Made by a program: the position numbers and the translations under genes
Origin: Fictibacillus fluitans
Lineage (GTDB): Bacteria; Bacillota; Bacilli; Bacillales; Fictibacillaceae
Direction of reading: 5' to 3'
Length of the DNA: 64,000 nucleotides
Assembly: GCF_030418125.1 (NCBI RefSeq)
Contig: NZ_JAUHTR010000002.1
Span: forward strand, 310,001-374,000
Notes under the pieces: model-generated
The model's input: only the letters and a program-made list of their open reading frames with translations
Databases searched by the model: none
Told to the model about the DNA's origin: nothing
Shown: positions 28,691-35,809 of the stretch, piece by piece
How positions within the stretch are numbered: the stretch's first letter is position 1
Layout of the letters: each line of letters starts with the position of its first letter

Positions 28691-28713
28691 AACAAGTCTC
28701 CCCTTTAATCTTT

Positions 28714-28746
28714 AATGTAAACTATATATATTTTAAAGTTAACATT
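28714..28746 (-). promoter_or_regulatory. BirA operator upstream of bioY
   Basis: AATGTAAAC, 15 bp, GTTAACATT: the two 9-bp arms are inverted repeats with one mismatch. This agrees with the known Firmicute BirA box (TGTWAAC-N14-16-GTTAACA type). It lies 24-56 bp before the bioY start and would cover its promoter. Confidence 0.8.
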
Positions 28747-28940
28747 AAAAATGCAGATTGATAAGATTTTTTTTGATCAAAATCCAGTTAAATGGTGTTA
28801 ACCACCTTATATGAGAGCTATAACGAAGTAATTCGTGATTAAACAGTTGTTTAATAAAAAACTAACTGGATTGAAAGCGATTTCTTCCTTTTCTCGTTTC
28901 CGAGAGGTATGCTGAAGATATAGGAATAGAGAGGGGATGA

Positions 28941-29339
28941 GTGAAGTTGGAAATGAAAGATTTGAAAGACACGATGCTTGGTGCGCTGGGCATCGAGATT
29001 GTTGAACTTTCCGATGAAAAGGCGGTTGCGACCATGCCGGTTAACTCTGCCACACACCAGCCGTTTGGACTTTTGCACGGCGGCGCATCCGTCGCACTGG
29101 CGGAAACCATCGCCAGCATCGGAACCTTTCATTTTATTGATGAAACCACCGAAATGGCTGTCGGAATGGAGATCAACGCCAACCATCTCCGCGGCAAAAA
29201 GGATGGAGTTGTGACCGCAACGGCAACCCCGTTACATAAGGGCAGAACCTCCATGGTCTGGGACATTAAAATTACCGATGAAGAGGGAAAATTGGTATGC
29301 GTGTCCCGCTGCACCATGGCGATCATGAAAAGGAAGTAA
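28941..29339 (+). CDS. PaaI/YuxO-type hotdog thioesterase
   Basis: 132 residues with the hotdog-fold thioesterase signature HQPFGLLHGGASVALAET (H46 and E55 are the likely catalytic pair) and the C-terminal RTSMVWDIKITDEEGKLV strand pair. Such proteins hydrolyse acyl-CoA esters; relatives act on aromatic acyl-CoA or 1,4-dihydroxy-2-naphthoyl-CoA in menaquinone synthesis. No menaquinone or aromatic pathway gene is adjacent, so the substrate is open. GTG start after GAGAGGGGATGA. Monocistronic, with a terminator. Confidence 0.88.
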   Translation: MKLEMKDLKDTMLGALGIEIVELSDEKAVATMPVNSATHQPFGLLHGGASVALAETIASIGTFHFIDETTEMAVGMEINANHLRGKKDGVVTATATPLHKGRTSMVWDIKITDEEGKLVCVSRCTMAIMKRK

Positions 29340-29343
29340 GGAA

Positions 29344-29368
29344 AAGGCCTGATGAGGGCCTTTTTTCT
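29344..29368 (+). terminator. Terminator after the thioesterase gene
   Basis: AAGGCCT/AGGGCCTT hairpin followed by a T run. Confidence 0.75.
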
Positions 29369-29447
29369 TTTTAATAAAAATTTTCTAATTTCGCGTATAG
29401 GACAAGTTTGGTCCCGGGGACAATGAAGATAAAGGAGGACGATGCTG

Positions 29448-29540
29448 ATGAACACATTTGAAGTCATCTCGCTCATGATCAGCTTTGGAATGTTTGTAAT
29501 CGCTGTTCTCGACTTTCACAACCACGACAAAAACTCCTGA
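29448..29540 (+). CDS. Putative holin-like (Hol-Tox) type I toxin peptide, 30 residues
   Basis: AAAGGAGG (29431-29438) lies 9 nt before ATG 29448. The 30-residue product is MNTFEVISLMISFGMFVIAV followed by LDFHNHDKNS. It has one membrane helix (about 5-22) and a short polar tail. The M[NS]TFE..SLMI.FG.FVIA pattern matches the Bacillaceae putative holin-like toxin family to which TxpA, BsrG and BsrE belong; those toxins are held off by antisense RNAs. A terminator-type hairpin follows at 29569-29597 and is symmetric enough to serve an antisense RNA too, but I see no convincing antisense promoter. Confidence 0.68.
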   Translation: MNTFEVISLMISFGMFVIAVLDFHNHDKNS

Positions 29541-29568
29541 CCCCAGACCTAGAAAACGATCCGCACGA

Positions 29569-29597
29569 AAAGGGCCCTTAGAGAGGGCCTTTTTTTG
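29569..29597. terminator. Terminator downstream of the toxin-like ORF
   Basis: AGGGCCCT/AGGGCCT hairpin with seven T residues on the plus strand and four on the minus strand. Confidence 0.7.
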
Positions 29598-29599
29598 CG

Positions 29600-29770
29600 G
29601 TTTGAGAGTAAAACATGCGTTTTTGAGAAAAAGTGAGCCGAATTTGAGAATAAATGAAGTTGATTTGAGAGTGAGTTAATTTTGTAAACGATAAATCAGC
29701 CTGTTCGCGGATAAACACAGCAAATTCGCGTATAAGTTAGTTCCTGGAAACGGAAATTCGATAAAGTATA
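29600..29770. repeat. Intergenic array A, degenerate 21-bp period
   Basis: Units starting with TTTGAGA(A/G)TAA or TTCGCG(G/T)ATAA lie at 29601, 29622, 29643, 29664, about 29685, 29704 and 29725: a 21-bp period with small drift. Its units resemble, on the opposite strand, the units of arrays B (48960) and C (56020). No coding sense is apparent. It occupies the gap between the toxin-like ORF and the MATE-like gene. Confidence 0.65.
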
Positions 29771-29850
29771 CACCTGCCGAGTTTAAAAAGTTGAAATAGT
29801 GTGAATTTGGGTATAGCGTAGGTGAATAAGAGAGGAGGGAGTCCAAAGAC

Positions 29851-31173
29851 TTGGATAAGGTAAATCCCAATTTTTCATTGATGAGGATGCTCGCTTTTTT
29901 TATCCCGCTGGGGTTCTCGGCCAGCCTGACGTCCATTACCCATGTCATCATCAACGGGACACTGGGCCGTGCCGACCATGCGGAAATCATCATTGCCAAT
30001 TACGCGATTGCACTGTCCCTGTTTGGCATTATTGAACGCCCGGTTCTTGTTTTCAGGCAAACGTGTTCGGCGCTGGTCAAAGGCCAAGCATCATTTCAGG
30101 TGTTGTTCTCTGTGTTTGTGAGGGTGACAATTGCCATTTTTCTCGTTTGTGCCCTGATTGGATTTACACCGCTTGGCAACTGGATTTTTCTCACGCTGTT
30201 TGATGCCGATCCTGCCTCGCTGAATCAGCTCTTTTCCAGCTTCAGAATCATTGCCCTTGTGATTCTTTTCTCCGGGATGCGCTGCCTCTACCAGGGAATC
30301 ATCATCAATCACTATGAAACAAAGTGGATTACCGCGGGGGTTATTTTCCGTCTGGCAGGCATGCTGATCATCTCATTCAGCCTTGTTCATTTTGATCTCG
30401 TGAAATCCAGTTCGGCGGGTGCGCTCATTTTCTTGACGGGAATGGTCATCGAATGCGGGTTCAGTGTGTGGAGAGGCCGTTCCATCCTGGCCGAACAGGG
30501 AGAGATAGAAGAGCCTGAGCTAAAGAAAAAAGAAATTTATTCATTTTATACGCCGCTCGTTTTCTACCTGTCCTTTCAGACCATCATCATCCCGATTATC
30601 TATGCGTTTCTCGGGAAAATCGAAAATGTCCACATGGGAATTGCTTCGTTTGCGCTGGCCTTCAGCATCACCAATCTTGTTTTGAGCTTTTTCATGTATA
30701 CACATCAGCTCGTGCTGCAGTTCTTCAAAAATAACAGAAGCACGGTGATTGAATGTGTCATCGTCTTCAGCCTTGTGCCTTCACTGCTTCTTTGTGTGCT
30801 TTGTTTTACACCGGCGGGGCTTTGGTTCATGAGCCATATTATGGGCACCAACGAGGCACTCGGTCAGGAATGCTTAAGTGTGTTGAAATACTTTATTATT
30901 AAAACGCTCGTTTTTCCGTGGGTGGATTTTCTGGGTGGCATCCTTATGCTGCAAAAAAGTACTCGGAGCATGCTGAAGCCTCAGGTTCTGAACATTATTA
31001 CCGTTTGCGTCCTTATTGTGCCATTGGTCTATTATCTGCCTGATTTGAATGGCAGGGCCGGAGCGATTGCCGCATCCATCGGTGAATTGGCGGGCTTGCT
31101 GGCGGTGTATCAGGTGGTTCGTAAAGTCCTGCAAAGGAAAAAGCCGCAGACAGAAATATCGGAAAATTTTTAA
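29851..31173 (+). CDS. MATE-like polytopic membrane protein, substrate unknown
   Basis: 440 residues with about 12 predicted helices arranged as two similar halves, beginning FFIPLGFSASLTSITHVIINGTLGRA, which resembles the entry of MATE / polysaccharide-flippase superfamily proteins. A charged loop near residues 210-230 (EEPELKKKEIYSF) separates the halves. It could export a drug-like compound or flip a lipid-linked molecule; no partner gene helps decide. Start TTG 29851 with AGGAGGGAG about 12 nt upstream; an internal ATG at 29881 is possible. Confidence 0.7.
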   Translation: MDKVNPNFSLMRMLAFFIPLGFSASLTSITHVIINGTLGRADHAEIIIANYAIALSLFGIIERPVLVFRQTCSALVKGQASFQVLFSVFVRVTIAIFLVCALIGFTPLGNWIFLTLFDADPASLNQLFSSFRIIALVILFSGMRCLYQGIIINHYETKWITAGVIFRLAGMLIISFSLVHFDLVKSSSAGALIFLTGMVIECGFSVWRGRSILAEQGEIEEPELKKKEIYSFYTPLVFYLSFQTIIIPIIYAFLGKIENVHMGIASFALAFSITNLVLSFFMYTHQLVLQFFKNNRSTVIECVIVFSLVPSLLLCVLCFTPAGLWFMSHIMGTNEALGQECLSVLKYFIIKTLVFPWVDFLGGILMLQKSTRSMLKPQVLNIITVCVLIVPLVYYLPDLNGRAGAIAASIGELAGLLAVYQVVRKVLQRKKPQTEISENF

Positions 31174-31180
31174 ATAGGTA

Positions 31181-31240
31181 TTGTGTTTGGAAAAGTGAAG
31201 TTGTACAATAAACCACGAGGAAAATTGTTAACGTGAACAT
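31181..31240 (+). promoter_or_regulatory. uxaC promoter (TTGTGT-N17-TACAAT) with downstream operator 31225-31240
   Basis: TTGTGT (31181-31186) and TACAAT (31204-31209) are 17 bp apart. Sixteen bp later lies the near-palindrome TTGTTAACGTGAACAT (31225-31240), a plausible LacI-family (ExuR) operator positioned to block initiation or elongation. A sister site lies at 31311. Confidence 0.5.
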
Positions 31241-31254
31241 CAACGGTATTTTGT

Positions 31255-31298
31255 AAGCGGTTTTTTAGAGATCCATTCTCATGAAGAAAACCGCTTTT
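31255..31298 (+). terminator. Hairpin in the uxaC leader / end of the MATE-like gene
   Basis: AAGCGGTTTT (31255-31264) pairs with AAAACCGCTT (31287-31296) around a 22-nt loop and is followed by TTCT. It could terminate the upstream gene or act inside the uxaC leader, because the candidate promoter lies upstream of it. The short T run makes it weak. Confidence 0.45.
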
Positions 31299-31310
31299 CT
31301 GAACACTGTA

Positions 31311-31326
31311 TTGTTAGCGTTAACAT
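31311..31326 (+). promoter_or_regulatory. cre-like / ExuR-like operator TTGTTAGCGTTAACAT
   Basis: Palindromic 16-mer 27 bp before the uxaC start, differing from the cre consensus at one position, and differing from the 31225 site at two positions. The two sites start 86 bp apart. It may bind CcpA, the LacI-type ExuR, or both. Confidence 0.55.
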
Positions 31327-31352
31327 TTTAGAAAATTAGGAAAGTTGGTGGA

Positions 31353-32777
31353 ATGATGGCAAAGTTTATGGATGAGAATTTTTTGCTCAAAAACGATGTT
31401 GCTGTTACGTTGTATCACGATTATGCACGTGAAATGCCGATTATCGATTATCACTGTCATTTGAGTCCTAAGGAAATCTATGAAAACAAAACCTTTAAAA
31501 ATATCACGGATGCCTGGCTTTCCGGCGACCATTACAAGTGGCGCGTCATGAGAGAAAACGGCATTTTGGAAGAATACGTAACCGGAGATGCACCGGACTA
31601 TGAGAAGTTTCTTGCCTGGTCCAGAACCGTTCCGATGGCGATCGGCAACCCATTGTACAACTGGACACACCTTGAGCTTCAGCGCTTCTTTGGAATCTAT
31701 GACATTCTTAATGAAAAAAGCGCACCGCAAATCTGGGAGAAAACCAATGAGCTGCTGGGCAATGGATCCTTTGGCGCAAGAGACTTGATTGTGAAATCCA
31801 ATGTAAAAGTGATCTGCACAACCGATGACCCGACAGATTCCCTTGAGTATCACGCACTTTTGAAAGATGAATCCAACTTTCCGGTAAGCGTGCTGCCAGG
31901 GTTCCGTCCGGACAAAGGACTTGAGATGAATAGAGATACGTATCTTCCATGGGTGGAAAAACTTGCAGAATCTGCTGACCGCAGCATCGGAAATTACGAT
32001 GAATTTCTCGAAGCACTTGAATCCAGAGTTCGTTTCTTCCACTCCCTTGGCGGACGCGTTTCCGACCATGCCATCGATTCCATGGGCTTTGAACAAGCAA
32101 GCAAAGAGGAAGTGGAGGAGATTTTTGCGAAGCGTCTTTCCGGAGATACCGTATCCCTTCAGGACGAAACCAAATACAAAACGTATACGCTTCGCTTTTT
32201 GGGAGAGTTGTATGCAGAGCTGGATTGGGCCATGCAATTCCATATTAATGCACTGCGCAACAACAGCAGCAGAATGTTTAAAACAATCGGGCCGGATACC
32301 GGTTTTGATTCCATGAACGATGAAGGAATTGCAAAGCCGCTTGTTCAGTTGCTCGACTCGCTCGACACCAACAACAAGCTGCCGAAAACCATTCTTTATT
32401 CCTTGAATCCGAATGATAACTATGTAATTGCAAGCATGATTAATAGTTTCCAGGATGGTGTAACGCCAGGAAAGATTCAGCACGGTACGGCATGGTGGTT
32501 CAATGATACGAAGGACGGAATGCTCGCTCAGATGAAAGCGCTGTCGAATGTGGGCTTGTTCAGCCGGTTTATTGGAATGCTTACCGACTCCAGAAGTTTC
32601 CTTTCCTATACCCGCCATGAATATTTCCGAAGAATTGTCTGCAACTTGATCGGTGAATGGGTGGAAGACGGGGAAGTGCCGGAGGATATCGAGCTGCTGG
32701 GCAGCATCGTGCAGGGCATCTCGTACAACAATGCGAAGGAATATTTTCAGTTTCAAGAGAGCGAAGTAAACGTATAA
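31353..32777 (+). CDS. uxaC: Glucuronate/galacturonate isomerase
   Basis: 474 residues of the uronate isomerase family (amidohydrolase-like TIM barrel). Metal and substrate residues appear in PIIDYHCHLSPKEI near the N-terminus and in the KVICTTDDPTDSLEYH and VLPGFRPDKGLEM stretches. It interconverts D-glucuronate and D-fructuronate, and D-galacturonate and D-tagaturonate, so it feeds both branches of this locus. ATG 31353 is followed by a second ATG; either can be used after GGTGG. First gene of the hexuronate locus, as in the B. subtilis exu operon. Confidence 0.97.
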   Translation: MMAKFMDENFLLKNDVAVTLYHDYAREMPIIDYHCHLSPKEIYENKTFKNITDAWLSGDHYKWRVMRENGILEEYVTGDAPDYEKFLAWSRTVPMAIGNPLYNWTHLELQRFFGIYDILNEKSAPQIWEKTNELLGNGSFGARDLIVKSNVKVICTTDDPTDSLEYHALLKDESNFPVSVLPGFRPDKGLEMNRDTYLPWVEKLAESADRSIGNYDEFLEALESRVRFFHSLGGRVSDHAIDSMGFEQASKEEVEEIFAKRLSGDTVSLQDETKYKTYTLRFLGELYAELDWAMQFHINALRNNSSRMFKTIGPDTGFDSMNDEGIAKPLVQLLDSLDTNNKLPKTILYSLNPNDNYVIASMINSFQDGVTPGKIQHGTAWWFNDTKDGMLAQMKALSNVGLFSRFIGMLTDSRSFLSYTRHEYFRRIVCNLIGEWVEDGEVPEDIELLGSIVQGISYNNAKEYFQFQESEVNV

Positions 32778-32786
32778 ACAAAAAAA

Positions 32787-32833
32787 GATCCCCTGCTCAG
32801 CATAGAGGGCCAACAATATGCTGAGCGGGAATC
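32787..32833 (+). other. Strong hairpin between uxaC and the symporter gene
   Basis: GATCCCCTGCTCAGCATA pairs with TATGCTGAGCGGGAATC around a 12-nt loop. No T run follows, so this looks like an mRNA stabiliser or processing element, or a weak attenuator, rather than a terminator. Confidence 0.55.
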
Positions 32834-32906
32834 TCTTAAAAAAACTTTAGACTAGAAGTATATCGTACAAAAAAGGCAAGTTCAAATAATATCATAGAGG
32901 TGCGAA

Positions 32907-34286
32907 ATGAGTGCAGAGCTGGCAAAAAAAGTCGTACCAATAGAGGCAGAGAAAAGGCTGTCCCTAAAGGAAAAAGTATCATACGGTTTTGGTGATTTTG
33001 GCAACGGCTTCATGTTTGACCTGGGCCAAATTTATTTATTAAAGTTCTTTACTGATGTGGCAGGCATCCCGGCAGCATTGGCGGGCACCATCTTTTTGGT
33101 CAGTAAGCTGTTCGCTGCGATTACGGACCCGATCGTCGGTTCTTCCATCGATTACCGGAAGAACATCGGTAGCCGCGGCAAATTCCGTCCTTACCTTTTG
33201 ATCGGAAGCATGGTTCTTGCGCTGTTAACCATCTTGATTTTCCTGTCTCCGAACCTGTCAACTACCGGAAAACTGATCTACGCGTATGCGACCTATATGT
33301 TGTGGGGACTGGGCTACTCTTTTGTTAACATACCGTACGGTTCACTAGGTGCAGCAATGACACAGAATGCCGATGACCGGACGTCGATTGCGACCTTCCG
33401 CCAGATCGGTTCTCTTGGCGCCTTGTTCATCACAAGTGTCGCTGTCATGCCGATCCTGGTGAAATTTAACAACCCAAAAGTCGGCTACCCGATCGTAATG
33501 GGGCTGTTTGCGGTCATCGGAGTTATCTGGTTTTATGTATGCTACCGAAATTGCAAGGAACGTGTTGTGGTAAAAGAGGCACCAAAAGAAAAGCTGACGT
33601 TCAAGTCTGTCATCAAGACGTTTGTGCAAAACAAGCCATTGCTGACACTTGTACTAATGACAATCTTTTCGATCTCCGCCTACAACATCAAGTCAGCCAT
33701 GCTTGTGTATTTTGCCCAGTATAACCTTGGTAACGTGGAACTCATGGCATACATGAACTTTATCATTATTGGTTCCTCTTTCCTTGGCGTGGTGTTCCTG
33801 CCCAAGCTTGTAAGGATTTTTGGAAAAAAACAAACGGCGATGATCGGTTTTGGAATCAGTGTCGCAGCCGACCTGATCAACTTCCTGGTTCCGTCCAATG
33901 TGTACATTTTTACGATTCTTGCCAGTATTGCCTTTATCGGAATCAGTATTCCAAATGGCATCACGTGGGCGCTAGTCTCTGACATTATCGATTACGGCGA
34001 GTGGAAGTCTGGCGAGCGTAAAGAAGCAACAACCTATTCACTGTTTAACTTTTCGCGCAAACTGGCTCAGTCATTATCCGGCTTCCTTTCCGGAATTGGC
34101 CTCGGGCTAGTCGGCTATGTGCCGAACGTAGCGCAGACCGCCGGTGCCCTAATTGGGATCAAGGCGCTTTTACTCCTGTATCCTGCGCTTGCCCTGACAC
34201 TCGCCATGATTATTGTTGGATTTATGTATAAGCTCACAGACAAGCAGCATGCCCGTATTGTCACTGAACTTCATCAAAGAAGTTAA
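32907..34286 (+). CDS. yjmB: GPH-family sodium/proton hexuronide-hexuronate symporter (YjmB/UxuT-like)
   Basis: 459 residues, 12 predicted helices, with GPH (glycoside-pentoside-hexuronide:cation) family hallmarks: SYGFGDFGNGFMFD in helix 1, DPIVGSSIDY after helix 2 and the charged GSRGKFRPY loop. The length equals B. subtilis YjmB, which follows uxaC in the exu operon. It likely imports galacturonate, glucuronate or their short glycosides. RBS AGAGGTGCGAA. A second, MFS-type importer lies at the end of the locus. Confidence 0.9.
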   Translation: MSAELAKKVVPIEAEKRLSLKEKVSYGFGDFGNGFMFDLGQIYLLKFFTDVAGIPAALAGTIFLVSKLFAAITDPIVGSSIDYRKNIGSRGKFRPYLLIGSMVLALLTILIFLSPNLSTTGKLIYAYATYMLWGLGYSFVNIPYGSLGAAMTQNADDRTSIATFRQIGSLGALFITSVAVMPILVKFNNPKVGYPIVMGLFAVIGVIWFYVCYRNCKERVVVKEAPKEKLTFKSVIKTFVQNKPLLTLVLMTIFSISAYNIKSAMLVYFAQYNLGNVELMAYMNFIIIGSSFLGVVFLPKLVRIFGKKQTAMIGFGISVAADLINFLVPSNVYIFTILASIAFIGISIPNGITWALVSDIIDYGEWKSGERKEATTYSLFNFSRKLAQSLSGFLSGIGLGLVGYVPNVAQTAGALIGIKALLLLYPALALTLAMIIVGFMYKLTDKQHARIVTELHQRS

Positions 34287-34392
34287 AGTTTTTTGAAAAC
34301 GGGGCACATGCAGGTTTAGCTGAGGGAGCCTCCGTGTTAAACTATAAACAAAGATTGCAGATTAAGGACTATGGCAAAAGGATGAAACAAGT

Positions 34393-35403
34393 ATGGTAAC
34401 GATAAAAGATATTGCTAAACTGGCTAATGTTTCTCATACAACGGTATCAAGAGCGCTTAACAATAGTCCTTACATTAAGGAACCCACCAAGCGGAGGATT
34501 CTTGAAATCGCTTCCCAGCTTAACTACACGCCCAACTACAACGCCAAGAACCTGGTGATGCAGAAGTCGCATACGATCGGCCTCTTTTTCACCAGCATTT
34601 CAAACGGAACATCACCGATCTTCCTGGCGGATACCATCAAAGGGGTAAACAGTGTGATCGGGCAGGAATTTAACCTGTTCGTGCGGGGAATCGATGATTA
34701 CGATAATTTTTCTTCCATTAATAATATGAGGTTTGATGGCATCATTTTAATGAGCCAGAGTGAAGTCGATAATACCTTCATCTATCATGTGATGCAGAAG
34801 AAGATCCCTCTTGTTGTCCTTAACCGGGAGATACAGGAACAAGGCTTGATCAACCTGCTCTCCAATGACGAGGTCGGAGCCCGGCAGGCGGTCGAACACT
34901 TAATCGCCAAAGGGCACAAGGACATCGCTTTAATTGAAGGGAAAAAAGGATTCAAATCCGCCCAGGCCCGCAAGGACGGATATATGGCTGCCCTCATTGA
35001 AAACGGGCTTTTGATTCATAAGGAGTATCAGGTGGAAGGCCATTACGACATGCAGAGCGGCTACACCGCCATGAATCAATTGCTGGACCTGAATCGCCCT
35101 CCTACAGCTGTGTTCTGCTCGAATGATGATATGGCCATTGGAGCGATGAATGCCGTTTTTGCCAGGGGCCTGAAGGTTCCGGATGATGTGTCCATCGTCG
35201 GTTTTGATGACATTGGGTTCGCCCAGTACACAACACCAAGGCTTACAACCGTAAAACGCCCAGTTGAAAAAATCAGTATCGAAGGGGCAAAGCGGCTTTT
35301 GTTCGCCATCAGCAAGGCCCCTGCACAGAGCGTCAAGCTGTACGAAAACACATCCTTGATTATCAGGGACTCGGTGAAGGATCTGAAAGAGGAAAAAAGG
35401 TAG
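34393..35403 (+). CDS. exuR: LacI-family regulator of hexuronate genes (ExuR-like)
   Basis: 336 residues: N-terminal LacI HTH (VTIKDIAKLANVSHTTVSRALNN, residues 2-24), hinge LNYTPNYNAKNLV, and a periplasmic-binding-type effector domain ending with the VGFDDIGFAQYTTPRLTTV signature. It likely represses the uxaC unit until a hexuronate intermediate binds. Its position between the symporter and uxaB resembles the place of exuR in B. subtilis. Candidate operators are the TTGTT-ACGT- type palindromes at 31225, 31311 and 35769. Confidence 0.88.
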   Translation: MVTIKDIAKLANVSHTTVSRALNNSPYIKEPTKRRILEIASQLNYTPNYNAKNLVMQKSHTIGLFFTSISNGTSPIFLADTIKGVNSVIGQEFNLFVRGIDDYDNFSSINNMRFDGIILMSQSEVDNTFIYHVMQKKIPLVVLNREIQEQGLINLLSNDEVGARQAVEHLIAKGHKDIALIEGKKGFKSAQARKDGYMAALIENGLLIHKEYQVEGHYDMQSGYTAMNQLLDLNRPPTAVFCSNDDMAIGAMNAVFARGLKVPDDVSIVGFDDIGFAQYTTPRLTTVKRPVEKISIEGAKRLLFAISKAPAQSVKLYENTSLIIRDSVKDLKEEKR

Positions 35404-35433
35404 GCTCCTTTTTAGTACATTTATGCATAGTGT

Positions 35434-35705
35434 CTTCACTGACAAGTTAATTGGAGTGCAAGGTGCGAGACTCCTCGAAAATGAATATCACATTTTCTTC
35501 GTGCGATCTATCGCTGCCGAAGCGTTCCTTGTCCTGAGGGAAAAGCGGGACAGATGAGACTAAGGAGGCGTTTACGCCGGTAAGGAAGGCGTTTCGCCGA
35601 ACCCCAAGACCAAGCGACGAGGAAGTAGGCGATTACGCCGGCCAGGCTCAGCGCCCGCCCTAGGAAAGCGAGCAGCCTGGAACGGAAATTAACCACTTTC
35701 AAGGC
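35434..35705 (+). repeat. Dispersed Bacillaceae intergenic repeat, copy 1 (long form)
   Basis: About 270 bp that shares its two ends with 39976-40146: the opening ATTGGAGTGCAAGGTGCGAG, an internal AAAAGCGGGACAG, AGGCTCAGCGCCCGCCC, and a closing AAGCGAGCAGCCTG...AACCACTT. Copy 1 has about 100 extra bp, including repeated GGCG-TTACGCCGG segments. The arms are rich in inverted repeats (GGAGT...ACTCC; GGCGGGCGCTGAGCC type), so RNA or cruciform folding is likely. Sequences of this kind are familiar to me from many Bacillaceae intergenic regions. It encodes nothing credible. It fills the gap between exuR and uxaB. Confidence 0.8.
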
Positions 35706-35727
35706 AACATGTGAAAACGCTAAATTA

Positions 35728-35759
35728 ACGCCCGTTTAAACCTAAACGGGCCTTTTTTT
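35728..35759 (+). terminator. Terminator before uxaB
   Basis: GCCCGTTTA and TAAACGGGC arms with seven T residues. It ends transcription from exuR or the repeat, so uxaB should have its own promoter. Confidence 0.85.
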
Positions 35760-35768
35760 CAAAATATA

Positions 35769-35784
35769 TTGTTCACGTGTGCAA
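35769..35784 (+). promoter_or_regulatory. Palindrome TTGTTCACGTGTGCAA upstream of uxaB
   Basis: Near-perfect palindrome centred on CACGTG, identical to the 31225 site at 12 of 16 positions, 12 bp before the uxaB ribosome binding site. Candidate ExuR operator; low certainty. Confidence 0.35.
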
Positions 35785-35809
35785 AAATAGACAACAGGAG
35801 GGGATTGGA

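Noticed and set aside
29600-29770. CRISPR array
   Set aside because: The 21-bp units are contiguous and degenerate, with no constant repeat/unique spacer alternation, and no cas genes are present. The same holds for arrays B and C.
35508-35702. Minus-strand open frame inside the dispersed repeat, and its counterpart at 39896-40165
   Set aside because: Both come from the same repeat read in the same frame (RALSLAGV...), with no ribosome binding site; typical spurious calls on this element.
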